The position numbers and the translations under genes were made by a program. A stretch of 64,000 nt of DNA, taken from positions 148,681 to 212,680 of the forward strand of contig NZ_CAKASM010000003.1 in assembly GCF_916858675.1 (NCBI RefSeq). The letters run 5' to 3'. A model generated the notes under the pieces. The model was not told the origin of the DNA, searched no databases, and worked only from the letters and a program-made list of their open reading frames with translations. This document shows positions 20,201 to 29,908 of the stretch, in pieces. Source of the stretch: Sphingomonas sp. Leaf21 (GTDB lineage Bacteria; Pseudomonadota; Alphaproteobacteria; Sphingomonadales; Sphingomonadaceae). Each line of letters begins with the position of its first letter. Position 1 is the first letter of the stretch.

Positions 20201-21321
20201 TGAGCAAGCTGTCGGAACTGGGCGCCAAGGGCTGCGCCCCCTGGCTCGATTTCGTCGATCGCAAGTTCCTCGAGGCGAAGGGCCTGGAAAAGCTCGTCGC
20301 CGAGGACGGGCTGACCGGTGTCACCTCCAACCCGTCGATCTTCGAAAAGGCGATGGGGCATGGCGACGCCTATGACGCGACGCTCGCCGCCTTCGACAAG
20401 GAAAATCCCGGCGCGGCGACGATCGACCGTTACGAGCATCTGGCGATCCAGGACATCAAGGCGGCGGCGGAAACGCTCAAGCCCGTCTATGACAAGCTCG
20501 ACGCCAAGGACGGCTATGTCAGCCTGGAGGTGTCGCCCTATATCGCCGACGACACCGACGCGACCATCGCCGAGGCCGAGAAGCTTTGGCACGCGGTCGA
20601 TCGCCCCAACCTGATGATCAAGATCCCCGGCACCGATGCGGGTGCTCCGGCGATTTCGGCGACGATCGTCAAGGGGATCAACGTCAACGTGACGCTGCTC
20701 TTCTCGCAGGCCGCCTATATCAAGGTGGCGGAGGCCTATGCCGCCGGGCTCGAAGAGCGGGTGAAGGCCGGGCAGCCGATCGATCGGATCGCCAGCGTCG
20801 CCAGCTTCTTCGTCAGCCGCATCGACTCGGCGATCGACAAGAAGATCGACGATCGCATCGCCGCCGGTGATGCCGAGGCCGATGCGTTGAAGGCCGTGCG
20901 CGGCAAGGTCGCCATTGCCAACGCCAAGATGGCCTATCAATGGTATCTGAACTTCCTGAAGTCCGACCGCTGGCAGGCGCTGGCCGCCAAGGGTGCCCAG
21001 CCGCAGCGGCTGCTCTGGGCGTCGACGGGCACCAAGGATCCGTCCTTCCCGGACACGCTCTATATCGACACGCTCATCGGGCCGGACACGGTCAACACCA
21101 TGCCGCCCAAGACGATGGACGCCTTCCGCGATCATGGCACGGTGGCCGATACGCTGACCGCCGACATCGACGAGGCCAAGCATGTGTTGGCCGAGGCCGA
21201 GCGGCTGGGCCTGGACCTGGACGGCGTCACCGACACGCTGGTCGCGGAGGGGGTCGCCTCCTTCGTCAAGGCGTTCGACGACCTGCTCGGCGCGATCGGC
21301 AAGAAGCAGCCGGCGGCCTGA
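20200..21321 (+). CDS. tal: Transaldolase
   Basis: A 373-residue transaldolase of the longer (actinobacterial/alphaproteobacterial) type. The N-terminal GLTGVTSNPSIFEKAM and Schiff-base lysine motif NLMIKIPGTDAG, followed by GINVNVTLLFSQAAY, are diagnostic. It moves a dihydroxyacetone unit between sugar phosphates. The start overlaps the transketolase stop (TGATG). A GC hairpin with a T-rich tail follows. Confidence 0.95.
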   Translation: MSKLSELGAKGCAPWLDFVDRKFLEAKGLEKLVAEDGLTGVTSNPSIFEKAMGHGDAYDATLAAFDKENPGAATIDRYEHLAIQDIKAAAETLKPVYDKLDAKDGYVSLEVSPYIADDTDATIAEAEKLWHAVDRPNLMIKIPGTDAGAPAISATIVKGINVNVTLLFSQAAYIKVAEAYAAGLEERVKAGQPIDRIASVASFFVSRIDSAIDKKIDDRIAAGDAEADALKAVRGKVAIANAKMAYQWYLNFLKSDRWQALAAKGAQPQRLLWASTGTKDPSFPDTLYIDTLIGPDTVNTMPPKTMDAFRDHGTVADTLTADIDEAKHVLAEAERLGLDLDGVTDTLVAEGVASFVKAFDDLLGAIGKKQPAA

Positions 21322-21329
21322 TCCCGGCG

Positions 21330-21366
21330 GGCCCCCTCCCCAAAGCGGGGAGGGGGCCTTTCTCTT
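21330..21366 (+). terminator. GC-rich hairpin with T-rich tail, possible terminator or attenuator
   Basis: The arms GGCCCCCTCCCC (21330-21341) and GGGGAGGGGGCC (21347-21358) form a perfect 12-bp stem with a five-base loop, followed by TTTCTCTTT. It resembles half of the dispersed palindromes. Placed between tal and gnd, it may end or damp the transcript and lower downstream expression. Confidence 0.65.
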
Positions 21367-21407
21367 TGCAGCCCCTCTCTTTGTAACGACAGTAACGGAG
21401 TTCCCGC

Positions 21408-22391
21408 ATGAAGATCGGTCTGGTCGGCCTTGGCCGCATGGGTGGCAATATCGCACGCCGCCTGATGCAGGCGGGGCATCAGGTGGTGGCCTGGGATCGC
21501 AGCGACGAGGCGGTGCAGAAGCTCGCCGCCGACGGCGCCGAAGCCGCCACGGGGCTGGAGGACATGGCCACCAAGCTCGCCGAAAAGGCGATCTGGTGGG
21601 TGATGCTGCCCGCCGGTGGTCCGACCGAGGACACGATCGCGGAAATCGCCAAGCTCGCCAAGGACGGCGACGTCGTCATCGATGGCGGCAACAGTTTCTA
21701 CAAGGACGATATCCGTCGGTCGAAGATGCTGGCCGAACAGGGCATCCATTATGTCGACGTCGGTACCTCGGGCGGCGTCTGGGGTCTGGAGCGCGGCTAT
21801 TGCATGATGATCGGCGGCGATGACGAGACGATCGATCATCTCGACCCGATCTTCGACGCGCTGGCCCCCGGTCTGGGCGACATTGTCCGCACGCCGGGCC
21901 GCGTCGCCGCCAAGGTCGATCAGCGTGCCGAAAAGGGGTATATCCATGCGGGCCCCGCCGGTGCGGGGCACTTCGTCAAGATGATCCACAACGGCATCGA
22001 ATATGGCCTGATGCAGGCCTATGCCGAGGGCTTCGATATCCTGAAGTCGAAGAACAGCGACAAGCTGCCCGAGGACGAGCGCTTCGACCTCAACCTTACC
22101 GATATCGCCGAAGTCTGGCGTCGCGGCAGCGTGATCTCCTCCTGGCTCCTCGACCTGACCGCGATCGCGCTGGCGAAGGACGAGATGCTGGAGCAGTTCT
22201 CCGGCCATGTCGCGGATTCGGGCGAGGGACAGTGGACGATCGATGCCGCGATGGAGGAGAAGGTCCCCGCCAACGTCCTGACCGCCTCGCTCTTCGCGCG
22301 CTATCGCAGCCGGATCGAGCACACGTACGGCGACAAGGTGTTGTCGGCGATGCGCTTCGGCTTTGGCGGCCACACCGAAATCCCGCAATGA
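21408..22391 (+). CDS. gnd: 6-phosphogluconate dehydrogenase, decarboxylating (short form)
   Basis: A 327-residue enzyme of the short (about 300 residues, GndA/YqeC-like) class. It oxidises and decarboxylates 6-phosphogluconate to ribulose-5-phosphate. The dinucleotide motif [16 protein letters not shown], the substrate loop [20 protein letters not shown] and the catalytic [15 protein letters not shown] are all present. Short-form enzymes often use NAD+. Its stop overlaps the next start (ATGA). Confidence 0.95.
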   Translation: MKIGLVGLGRMGGNIARRLMQAGHQVVAWDRSDEAVQKLAADGAEAATGLEDMATKLAEKAIWWVMLPAGGPTEDTIAEIAKLAKDGDVVIDGGNSFYKDDIRRSKMLAEQGIHYVDVGTSGGVWGLERGYCMMIGGDDETIDHLDPIFDALAPGLGDIVRTPGRVAAKVDQRAEKGYIHAGPAGAGHFVKMIHNGIEYGLMQAYAEGFDILKSKNSDKLPEDERFDLNLTDIAEVWRRGSVISSWLLDLTAIALAKDEMLEQFSGHVADSGEGQWTIDAAMEEKVPANVLTASLFARYRSRIEHTYGDKVLSAMRFGFGGHTEIPQ

Positions 22392-23209
22392 GCGAGCCCA
22401 TCCGGCTGGTCGTATCGGACGTCGACGGCACGCTCGTCGATCCGGACAAGAAGCTCCGCGCCGCCACCGTCGCCGCCGTCAAGCGGCTGGAGGCGGCGGG
22501 GGTCGGCTTCACCATCATCAGCGCCCGGCCCCGCTCGGGCCTGGGCTGGCTGGCGGACGAACTGGCGATCGACGCGCCGATCGGGGCGTTCAACGGCGGC
22601 ACCGTGTTCGGGCGCGACGGCGCGATCGACGCGCGGTTCCGCGTTCCGGCGGAGGTGGTGAACGACGTGCTGGCCATGGCGGCGGACAAGCCCGTCGCCA
22701 TCTGGGTCTTCGCCGATGATCGCTGGTACGCCAGCAGCGGCGAGGGCACCCATGTCGAGCATGAGCGCAAGGCCTCGTCGCAGGAACCGGAGATCACGCA
22801 GGACTTCGCAAGGCTGGCCGACAAGGTCGACAAGATCACGCTGGTCAGCGACGATGCCGAATTGTTGCGCGGGCTGCTCGACCGCGCCAACGCCAAGCAT
22901 GGCGAGGCGGCGACGATCGCCCAGTCGCAGACCTATTATCTCGACGTCACCGCATCGAAGGCGAACAAGGGCGACGGAGTCGAGACACTCGCGAAGGCGT
23001 TCGGAGTTCCATTGTCGCAGGTGGCGGTGCTCGGCGATCAGGCCAATGATCTTCCCATGTTGAGACGCGCCGGCCTGCCGATCGTCATGGCCAATGCGCC
23101 CGATGCTGTTAAGGAGCAGGTGTCGGTACACACCCGTTCCAACGCGGACGACGGCGTGGCCCATGCCATCGATCATATCATCATGCCCAGAATCGGAGTG
23201 CCTTCATGA
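22388..23209 (+). CDS. Cof-type HAD-IIB sugar phosphatase
   Basis: A 273-residue HAD hydrolase of the Cof subfamily. Motif I is [11 protein letters not shown] (nucleophile Asp and acid/base Asp), motif II is TIISARP, motif III Lys lies in [13 protein letters not shown], and motif IV is [12 protein letters not shown]. Such enzymes dephosphorylate sugar phosphates or phosphorylated cofactors. Start and stop both overlap neighbouring genes, so it is co-translated with gnd and the PMM-like gene. Confidence 0.9.
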   Translation: MSEPIRLVVSDVDGTLVDPDKKLRAATVAAVKRLEAAGVGFTIISARPRSGLGWLADELAIDAPIGAFNGGTVFGRDGAIDARFRVPAEVVNDVLAMAADKPVAIWVFADDRWYASSGEGTHVEHERKASSQEPEITQDFARLADKVDKITLVSDDAELLRGLLDRANAKHGEAATIAQSQTYYLDVTASKANKGDGVETLAKAFGVPLSQVAVLGDQANDLPMLRRAGLPIVMANAPDAVKEQVSVHTRSNADDGVAHAIDHIIMPRIGVPS

Positions 23210-23952
23210 AGCAACTGGTTGCGTTCGACCTCGACGGTACGCTGGCCGAGAGCAAACAGCCGCTTGGCGATCCGATGGGAGAGGCGCTGGCCGACCTGCT
23301 CGACGTCGCGCATGTCGCGGTGATCTCGGGTGGCGACTGGCCGCAATTCGACAAGCAGGTGGCCAGCCGCCTGCCGGAGCGCGCCGACCGCAGCAAGCTG
23401 TGGCTGATGCCGACCACGGGAACCAAGCTCTACACCTATCAGGACGGTAGCTGGACGACCGTCTACGCCGAGCTGTTCGACGATGCGACCAAGGCGAAGA
23501 TCCTCGAGGCATTCGACGCCTCGCTGGAAGCGACCGGCTTCGTGCCCGAGCAGACCTGGGGCGAGCGGATCGAGGATCGCGGCAGCCAGATCACCTTCTC
23601 GGCACTCGGCCAGCAGGCGCCGATCGATGCCAAGGAACATTGGGATCCCAAGTTCGAGAAGCGCAAGGTCATCCAGGCCGATCTCAAGCAGCGCCTGCCG
23701 GGCCTGTCGATCAACATGGGCGGCGCGACCTCGATCGACATCACCCGCGAGGGCGTCGACAAGGCTTATGGCCTCAAGAAGCTGCGCGACGCGAGCGGCA
23801 TTCCGCTCGATGACATGATGTTCATCGGCGACGCGATCTTCCCGGGCGGCAACGACTACCCCGCCAAGGAACTGGGCCTCGACACGGTGCGCGTCCGCGA
23901 TCCGGAAGAGACGCTGGCGGTCATCGCGGGGATCGTCGCCTGTCTGAAGTGA
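23206..23952 (+). CDS. Eukaryotic-PMM2-like HAD phosphomannomutase
   Basis: A 248-residue HAD-IIB protein, the length of alpha-phosphomannomutases of the PMM2 family. It has AFDLDGTLAESKQPL (phosphorylated Asp), VISGGDWPQF, MPTTGTKLYTY, GGATSIDITREGVDKAYGL and the PMM-like motif MFIGDAIFPGGNDYPAKELG, followed by VRDPEETL. It would convert mannose-6-phosphate to mannose-1-phosphate for nucleotide-sugar synthesis, but phosphatase activity is an alternative. It overlaps genes on both sides by four bases. Confidence 0.8.
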   Translation: MKQLVAFDLDGTLAESKQPLGDPMGEALADLLDVAHVAVISGGDWPQFDKQVASRLPERADRSKLWLMPTTGTKLYTYQDGSWTTVYAELFDDATKAKILEAFDASLEATGFVPEQTWGERIEDRGSQITFSALGQQAPIDAKEHWDPKFEKRKVIQADLKQRLPGLSINMGGATSIDITREGVDKAYGLKKLRDASGIPLDDMMFIGDAIFPGGNDYPAKELGLDTVRVRDPEETLAVIAGIVACLK

Positions 23953-24473
23953 ATGACGCAGGGGGCGACGCGCGCGCATCGATGATCCTGCGCGCGCGGA
24001 CGACCCCCGCGCACGAGGCGGTGGATGCCGCCTATGGGCAGTATCGGTTGGACGATCGGGAGGGCTACACCGCCTTCCTGATCGCCCATGCCCGCGCGCT
24101 GCCGCCGGTCGAGGCCTGGCTGGCCGGGAAGGGGATCGCATTTCCCTGGCGCTCCCGCCGCGCGGCACTGGCGGCGGATCTGTCCGCGCTGGGGCGGGAC
24201 ATGCCCGAACCGCTGGCGTTCGATCTGCCCGATGACGATGCCGCGCGCTGGGGCGCGCTCTACGTTACCGAGGGATCGCGGCTGGGCGGCGTGATGCTGG
24301 CGCGGCAAGTGGGTGAGCAGTTGCCCAGGGCCTATCTCGAATCGGGGTTCGGCCCGGGGGAGTGGCGCGACTTTCGCCTGGCGCTGGACTCGGCGGCTGG
24401 TGACGACGACTGGATCGCGCGCGCGGTGTCGGCGGCCGAGCGGGTGTTCGCGCTCTACGGGCGGGCCGCTTAG
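23949..24473 (+). CDS. Biliverdin-producing heme oxygenase
   Basis: A 174-residue bacterial heme oxygenase of the BphO type. The proximal histidine is in RARTTPAHEAVDAAYG, and the distal helix carries the family motif GALYVTEGSRLGGVMLAR. It cleaves heme to biliverdin, the chromophore of the phytochrome encoded convergently 46 bases away. The GTG start at 23949 overlaps the preceding TGA; ATG at 23982 is an alternative. The functional link to bphP is strong although the gene sits at the end of the pentose-phosphate operon. Confidence 0.9.
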   Translation: MNDAGGDARASMILRARTTPAHEAVDAAYGQYRLDDREGYTAFLIAHARALPPVEAWLAGKGIAFPWRSRRAALAADLSALGRDMPEPLAFDLPDDDAARWGALYVTEGSRLGGVMLARQVGEQLPRAYLESGFGPGEWRDFRLALDSAAGDDDWIARAVSAAERVFALYGRAA

Positions 24474-24484
24474 GTCGTTGGCGG

Positions 24485-24497
24485 CGAAGGCCAGGGG
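24485..24497. repeat. Short repeat CGAAGGCCAGGGG (copy 1 of 4)
   Basis: Exact 13-base motif between convergent genes, 22 bases past the bphP stop. Identical copies occur at 32644, 40023 and 48538. Confidence 0.7.
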
Positions 24498-24518
24498 AAT
24501 CCCTCCGCCCGAAGCCGA

Positions 24519-26675
24519 TCAATCCGCGATCGGGGCGATCACGATCGCGCGCAGGCCCGGCTGGTTGTTGTCATATTCAATCGTACCCGACAGGCGCTGC
24601 ATCATCGCCGCCATCATCCGGCTGCCGAAGCCGCGACCTTCGCCGATCTCGTCGTCGCTCTTTCCGCGCCCCTCGTCCGCGACGATCAGCCGCAGCCGGT
24701 TGCCATATTGCTCGAGCGTGATGGTCACCGGCCCCGCCGCGCCGTCATAGGCATATTTGGTGGCGTTGATGATCAGCTCGGTCGTGACCAGCCCCAGATT
24801 GACCGCACGATCGGTCGGCATCAGCACCGGCGTCAGGTCCAGTCGCATCATCGCCGACCAGTCGCGGCCCAGCGACTGGCGCATGTCGCCGACCAGATCC
24901 TCGAGATAGCGGGCAAGGTCGACCGTCTGGATCTGGTCGTCGCGGTACAGCCGTCGGTGGACCAGCGCCACCGCCGAGAGGCGCGCCTGCGCCTCCTGCA
25001 ACTGCTCGCGCACACGCGGATCATTCGCCGCCTTCGCCTGGAGCGACAGGAAGGAGGACACGAGCTGAAGGCTGTTCTGGACCCGGTGATCCACCTCCTT
25101 CATCAGCACGTCCTTCTGCTGGAGCAGGGCGTCCTTGTCGTCCAGCGTCCGCTGCAACGCGGTGTTGAGGCCGCGCAGCCTCTGGTTCTGCGATGCGTCG
25201 TGCAGCGCGCGACGAAGCCGATGCGCGGATTCGACCTCTTCCATCGTCCAGCGGCGCGACCGGCCACGAACCGTTTCGCGCCAGCTTTCGAACGAGGCGC
25301 GCGGGGTCAGCGTAGCGTCGGGGGTGAGCGCCACCGACTTGTGCGGATTGCCCGCCCACTCCACTTCCTCGACCTGCTCGGCGCGGAACCATAGCAGGGT
25401 GATGCCGCCATCGATCAGCGGCAGCGCGAGCAGCCCGCTGGCGGTCGAGGCGAGCGGGGCACTCATGGGAAAGGCCGCCGACAGTTCGTGCGTGACGAAC
25501 AGCTCGCCGCCACTCCGCGCGGTCACCGCCTGGGCGAGGTCGAGCGTGGCGAGCGTCGGCGGGCAGAGGCCATGCTCGTGCACCTTGCCGCCCGTGACGA
25601 TGGCAAAGCCGGATCCGCCGAGCATCGCCATCATGTCGGGCATCAGCCGCCGGATCGCGGGGACGATCTCGCCCAGGCCGATCAGGCGCGGCAGGATGCC
25701 GTCCTCCGCCGCGCGCAGGCGCAACCGCTCGCGGTAGAGTTCGGCCTCCTCCCGCGCACGGATCTGGCGGGCGAGGCCGCTGGCGAGCGCGGCGGCGGCG
25801 GCGCGCAGCTCGGCGGACAGGCGGCGGGGGGTGTAATGGTGACAGGCGACCATTCCCCACAGGATGCCGTCCTTGACGATCGAGATCGACGCCGATGCCG
25901 CCACGCCCATATTGGCCATGTAGCGAAGATGGATCGGCGACACGCTGCGCAACGCGACGTCGCTGAGGTCCAGCGTCTCGAACCCGGCGGGACGCAGCGG
26001 CGCGGGGGTATAGGCGATGTCGGGGATGCTGCGCGTCCGGTTGCGGACATAGAGCGCGCGCGCCTGTTTCGGAATGTCCGAGGACGGGAAGTGATGATGG
26101 AGGAAGGACGGCAATTCGGGCGCGCGCGCCTCGGCGACCACGCGGCCCGCATCCTCGTCGAGGAAGCGATAGACCATGACCCGGTCGAACCCGGTCAGCA
26201 TCCGAAAGGTCGTCGCGGCGCGATCGAACAGCATCGCCAGGTCGCCGGTCCGCTCGAAACTGGTGGCGGCGGCGTCGAGCCAGGCCAGCGGACTGCCGCG
26301 ACCCCAGGGCGCGTCGGCGATGCCGGGCTCCAGCTCGATCAGGATGCGCTCCCCGGCGACGCGATGCGCGGTCACCGAAAAGGCCTCGGCCAGCCCCTCT
26401 ACGGGAATGGCGGCGACAACCGAGCCGGGGCCGATCGGCATCGCGGCGACCATCTGCGCCACGTCGTCACCCAATAGCGCGGCGAGCGGCTGGTCCAGCC
26501 AGTCGGCGGCGAGCCGCTCCTCGATCGCACCTGCCCCCGCGACGGTCCGCTGCGTCGCGGCGTCGACGACCAGCAACAGCCCATGGGGCTGGATCGCGCC
26601 GGGAATATGAATGGGTTCCCGATCGCAGGCGGTAATGTCCTGGCCTGGATCGGTGGCAACGGGACGGCTGGCCAT
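24519..26675 (-). CDS. bphP: Bacteriophytochrome histidine kinase (HWE/HisKA_2 type)
   Basis: A 718-residue red/far-red photoreceptor. The chosen start gives the usual short N terminus with the biliverdin-binding cysteine (Cys17, in DITACDREPIHIPGAIQPHG). The GAF domain has PSSDIPKQARALY (DIP motif) and SPIHLRYMANMGVAAS (chromophore-pocket His). The PHY tongue carries TPRASFESW. The kinase core is of the HisKA_2 kind (phospho-His near residue 528 in EVDHRVQNSLQLVSSF), followed by ATPase boxes LGLVTTELIINATKYAYDG, VADEGRGKSDD and GFGSRMM. No cognate response regulator is adjacent, so it may act through a trans partner. Confidence 0.93.
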   Translation of the reverse strand: MASRPVATDPGQDITACDREPIHIPGAIQPHGLLLVVDAATQRTVAGAGAIEERLAADWLDQPLAALLGDDVAQMVAAMPIGPGSVVAAIPVEGLAEAFSVTAHRVAGERILIELEPGIADAPWGRGSPLAWLDAAATSFERTGDLAMLFDRAATTFRMLTGFDRVMVYRFLDEDAGRVVAEARAPELPSFLHHHFPSSDIPKQARALYVRNRTRSIPDIAYTPAPLRPAGFETLDLSDVALRSVSPIHLRYMANMGVAASASISIVKDGILWGMVACHHYTPRRLSAELRAAAAALASGLARQIRAREEAELYRERLRLRAAEDGILPRLIGLGEIVPAIRRLMPDMMAMLGGSGFAIVTGGKVHEHGLCPPTLATLDLAQAVTARSGGELFVTHELSAAFPMSAPLASTASGLLALPLIDGGITLLWFRAEQVEEVEWAGNPHKSVALTPDATLTPRASFESWRETVRGRSRRWTMEEVESAHRLRRALHDASQNQRLRGLNTALQRTLDDKDALLQQKDVLMKEVDHRVQNSLQLVSSFLSLQAKAANDPRVREQLQEAQARLSAVALVHRRLYRDDQIQTVDLARYLEDLVGDMRQSLGRDWSAMMRLDLTPVLMPTDRAVNLGLVTTELIINATKYAYDGAAGPVTITLEQYGNRLRLIVADEGRGKSDDEIGEGRGFGSRMMAAMMQRLSGTIEYDNNQPGLRAIVIAPIAD

Positions 26676-26859
26676 CAGGTAGAAAATTCCTCTCGCGCCC
26701 GTCGCATGACGGGTTTCGAGTAAAGTTGCAAATGCCTGGATCAACCATTTGATCCCGGAACGCACCGATAGACCGTATCATCCCGGAACGAAGATTGCGC
26801 GTTTGGGTAATATCCGTTTAAAGCTGGGCAACGGACTCAAAGAGCCGCTTGGAGAGGAC

Positions 26860-28026
26860 ATGATCGACGATTTCGATTTCGCGTTGGGCGAAAGCGCGGA
26901 CATGATCCGCGAGGCGACGCGTCGTTTCGCGATCGACCGGATCGCGCCGCTTGCCGCCCGGATGGACGCGGAGGACTGGTTTCCCCGCGACATATGGCCC
27001 GAAATGGGCGCGCTCGGGCTGCATGGCATCACCGTCGACGAGGCCGATGGCGGGCTTGGGCTCGGCTATCTCGAACATGTCGTCGCCATCGAGGAAGTGT
27101 CGCGCGCGTCGGCGTCGCTGGGGCTGTCCTACGGCGCGCATTCCAATCTGTGCGTCAACCAGATCCGGCGCTGGGGCTCGGCGGAGCAGAAGGCGAAATA
27201 TCTGCCCGGACTGATCTCGGGCGAGCATGTCGGCAGCCTTGCCATGTCCGAAGTGTCGGCCGGGTCCGACGTCGTCTCGATGAAGCTGCGTGCGCGTCAG
27301 GTCGAGGGTGGCTGGGTACTGAACGGCACCAAATTCTGGATCACCAACGCGCCCTATGCGGATACCTTGGTCGTCTATGCCAAGACGGGCGAGGGAAGCC
27401 GGGGCATCACCGCTTTCCTGATCGAGAAGGACATGGCGGGCTTTTCGATCGGCCAGAAGATCGACAAGATGGGCATGCGCGGCAGCCCGACCTCCGAGCT
27501 GGTCTTCAACGACTGTTTCGTGGGCGATGCGCAGGTGATGGGGCCGGTGAACGGTGGCGTCGGCGTGCTGATGAGCGGGCTCGATTACGAGCGCGCGGTG
27601 CTGGCGGGGATTCAGCTCGGCATCATGCAGGCGTCCCTCGACGTGGTGGTCCCCTATGTCCGCGAGCGGCGGCAGTTCGGCCGGGCGATCGGCGAGTTCC
27701 AGCTTATCCAGGCGAAGATCGCCGACATGTATGTCGCGCTCAATTCGGCCCGCGCCTATGTCTATGCGGTGGCGCGGTCGTGCGACGCCGGGCGGACCAC
27801 CCGGTTCGACGCGGCGGGCGCGATCCTGCTCGCCAGCGAGAATGCGGTGAAGGTCTCGCTGGAGGCGATCCAGGCGCTGGGCGGTGCGGGCTATACCAAG
27901 GACTGGCCGGTCGAACGCTTCGCACGCGATGCCAAGCTGCTCGACATCGGCGCGGGGACGAACGAAATTCGCCGGATGCTGATCGGTCGCGAGTTGATCG
28001 GCAAGCTCGAAAAGGTGGCGCAATGA
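26860..28026 (+). CDS. ivd: Isovaleryl-CoA dehydrogenase
   Basis: A 388-residue acyl-CoA dehydrogenase. The catalytic base of isovaleryl-CoA dehydrogenases is the glutamate in [17 protein letters not shown], and FAD/substrate motifs [14 protein letters not shown] and [18 protein letters not shown] are present, with [21 protein letters not shown] at the C terminus. It converts isovaleryl-CoA to 3-methylcrotonyl-CoA in leucine breakdown. The start at 26860 follows GGAGAGG. The downstream methylcrotonyl-CoA carboxylase genes confirm the assignment. An upstream in-frame extension has no support. Confidence 0.93.
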   Translation: MIDDFDFALGESADMIREATRRFAIDRIAPLAARMDAEDWFPRDIWPEMGALGLHGITVDEADGGLGLGYLEHVVAIEEVSRASASLGLSYGAHSNLCVNQIRRWGSAEQKAKYLPGLISGEHVGSLAMSEVSAGSDVVSMKLRARQVEGGWVLNGTKFWITNAPYADTLVVYAKTGEGSRGITAFLIEKDMAGFSIGQKIDKMGMRGSPTSELVFNDCFVGDAQVMGPVNGGVGVLMSGLDYERAVLAGIQLGIMQASLDVVVPYVRERRQFGRAIGEFQLIQAKIADMYVALNSARAYVYAVARSCDAGRTTRFDAAGAILLASENAVKVSLEAIQALGGAGYTKDWPVERFARDAKLLDIGAGTNEIRRMLIGRELIGKLEKVAQ

Positions 28027-28039
28027 GCCTTACGCCAAT

Positions 28040-28162
28040 CCTCCCCAAGCTGTGCTCGGGGAGGGGGACCGCTCGGGTAGCGAGTGGTGGAGGGGCATTC
28101 GCCCCTCGCCCCTCCACCACCGCTTCGCGGCGGTCCCCCTCCCCATCAGAGATGGGGAGGAA
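28040..28162. repeat. Inverted palindromic repeat; right arm supplies mccB ribosome-binding site
   Basis: Two opposed units: CCTCCCC..CGGGGAGGGGGACC..GGTGGAGGGG (28040-28097) and CCCCTCCACC..GGTCCCCCTCCCC..GGGGAGGA (28108-28162). Each contains its own hairpin, and together they can pair as a long stem. The last arm, GGGGAGGAATTG, lies directly before the mccB ATG at 28166 and is its ribosome-binding site. Confidence 0.85.
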
Positions 28163-28165
28163 TTG

Positions 28166-29764
28166 ATGGGGACAGTTCTGTCTTCCCGGATGTCGCGCGA
28201 CGATGCGGCGTTCCGTACCAACGCCGAACACAACCGCGCGCTGGCCGACCGGCTGCGCGCCGATGTCGCCCGGGCCGGGCTCGGCGGCAGCGAAGCCTCG
28301 CGCGAGCGCCACGTCGCGCGTGGCAAGCTGCTCCCCCGCGACCGGGTGGAGCAGTTGCTGGATGCCGGTTCGCCCTTCCTGGAAATCGGCCAGCTCGCCG
28401 CCAACGGCCTGTATGACGACGCGGTCCCCGGCGCCGGGATGATCGCGGGGATCGGCCGGGTCCATGGCCGCCAGGTGATGATCGTCGCCAATGACGCGAC
28501 GGTGAAGGGCGGCACCTATTACCCGCTGACCGTCAAGAAGCATCTGCGCGCGCAGGAGATCGCGCTCGAGAACCGGCTGCCATGCATCTATCTGGTCGAT
28601 AGCGGCGGTGCGAACCTGCCGCATCAGGCGGAGGTCTTTCCCGATCGCGAGCATTTCGGCCGCATCTTCTTCAACCAGGCGCAGATGTCGGCGGCGGGCA
28701 TCCCCCAGATCGCCTGCGTCATGGGAAGCTGTACGGCGGGCGGGGCCTATGTGCCCGCCATGTCGGACGAGACGGTGATCGTGCGCGGGCAGGGGACGAT
28801 CTTCCTCGCCGGGCCGCCGCTGGTGAAGGCGGCGACGGGCGAAGTCATCTCGGCCGAGGAACTGGGCGGCGCGGATACCCATGGCCGCAAGTCCGGCGTG
28901 GTCGACCATGTCGCGGAGAATGACGACCATGCGCTGTCGATCGTCCGCGACATCGTGGACACCCTGCCGCTCCAGGCGATGCCGGACGTCAACCTGGCCG
29001 AGGCCGACTCACCGCGCTATCCGGCGGAGGATTTGTACGGCCTGATCCCGCAGGACGTGCGCGCGCCTTATGACGTGCATGAGGTGATCGCGCGGCTGGT
29101 CGACGGATCGCGGTTCCACGAGTTCAAGGCTCTGTACGGCGCGTCGCTCGTCTGTGGCTTCGCGCATGTCCATGGCAAGCCGGTCGCGATCCTCGCCAAT
29201 AACGGCGTCTTGTTCTCGGAAAGCGCGCAGAAGGGCGCGCATTTCATCGAGCTGGCCTGCCAGCGGCGTATCCCCTTGCTGTTCCTCCAGAACATCTCCG
29301 GCTTCATGGTCGGCGGCCGATACGAGGCGGAGGGGATCGCCAAGCATGGCGCCAAGCTGGTGACGGCGGTGGCGACGGCGCAGGTGCCCAAGATCACCAT
29401 CCTGATCGGCGGCAGCTTCGGCGCGGGCAATTACGGCATGTGCGGGCGTGCCTATTCGCCCCGCTTCCTGTTCACCTGGCCCAATGCGCGGATCAGCGTG
29501 ATGGGCGGCGAGCAGGCGGCGAGCGTGCTGGCGACGGTCCACCGCGACGCCGACAACTGGACGCCGGACGAAGCGGAGGCGTTCAAGGCGCCGATCCGCC
29601 AGCGTTACGAGGATGAAGGCAATCCCTGGTACGCGACCGCGCGGCTATGGGACGACGGCATCGTCGATCCGGCGCAGACGCGGGACGTGCTGGGGCTGGC
29701 GCTGGACGCGTGCCTGAACGCGCCGATCGCGGAGGCGCCCCGGTTCGGGGTGTTCCGGATGTGA
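28166..29764 (+). CDS. mccB: Methylcrotonyl-CoA carboxylase, carboxyltransferase subunit
   Basis: A 532-residue carboxyltransferase. It moves CO2 from biotin to 3-methylcrotonyl-CoA in leucine degradation. The N-terminal half has [20 protein letters not shown] and [20 protein letters not shown]; the C-terminal half has [30 protein letters not shown] and [20 protein letters not shown], a signature separating MCC from propionyl- and geranyl-CoA carboxylases. The ATG is four bases after the repeat-derived GGGGAGGA. It pairs with the biotin subunit encoded after the DUF559 cassette. Confidence 0.95.
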   Translation: MGTVLSSRMSRDDAAFRTNAEHNRALADRLRADVARAGLGGSEASRERHVARGKLLPRDRVEQLLDAGSPFLEIGQLAANGLYDDAVPGAGMIAGIGRVHGRQVMIVANDATVKGGTYYPLTVKKHLRAQEIALENRLPCIYLVDSGGANLPHQAEVFPDREHFGRIFFNQAQMSAAGIPQIACVMGSCTAGGAYVPAMSDETVIVRGQGTIFLAGPPLVKAATGEVISAEELGGADTHGRKSGVVDHVAENDDHALSIVRDIVDTLPLQAMPDVNLAEADSPRYPAEDLYGLIPQDVRAPYDVHEVIARLVDGSRFHEFKALYGASLVCGFAHVHGKPVAILANNGVLFSESAQKGAHFIELACQRRIPLLFLQNISGFMVGGRYEAEGIAKHGAKLVTAVATAQVPKITILIGGSFGAGNYGMCGRAYSPRFLFTWPNARISVMGGEQAASVLATVHRDADNWTPDEAEAFKAPIRQRYEDEGNPWYATARLWDDGIVDPAQTRDVLGLALDACLNAPIAEAPRFGVFRM

Positions 29765-29777
29765 TGCGCGGGGGGAT

Positions 29778-29908
29778 GCCCCTCCACCACCGCTTCGCGG
29801 CGGTCCCCCTCCCCAAGCACAGCTTGGGGAGGATTGGAGAAGCCGGCTTATTCCTCCCCAAGTTCCACTTGGGGAGGGGGACCGTCCGCAGGACGGTGGA
29901 GGGGCAGG
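29778..29908. repeat. Two opposed palindromic repeats downstream of mccB
   Basis: Unit one (29778-29834) reads CCCCTCCACCACCG..CGGCGGTCCCCCTCCCC..GGGGAGGA. Unit two (29852-29908), in inverse orientation, reads CCTCCCC..GGGGAGGGGGACCGTCC..GGACGGTGGAGGGG. The second unit overlaps the 3' end of the antisense DUF559 gene and encodes its last 19 codons. Confidence 0.85.

Noticed and set aside
26676..26859. General-stress sigma factor promoter between bphP and ivd
   Set aside because: Two GGAAC pentamers are present, but neither has CGTT at the required 16-17 base spacing.
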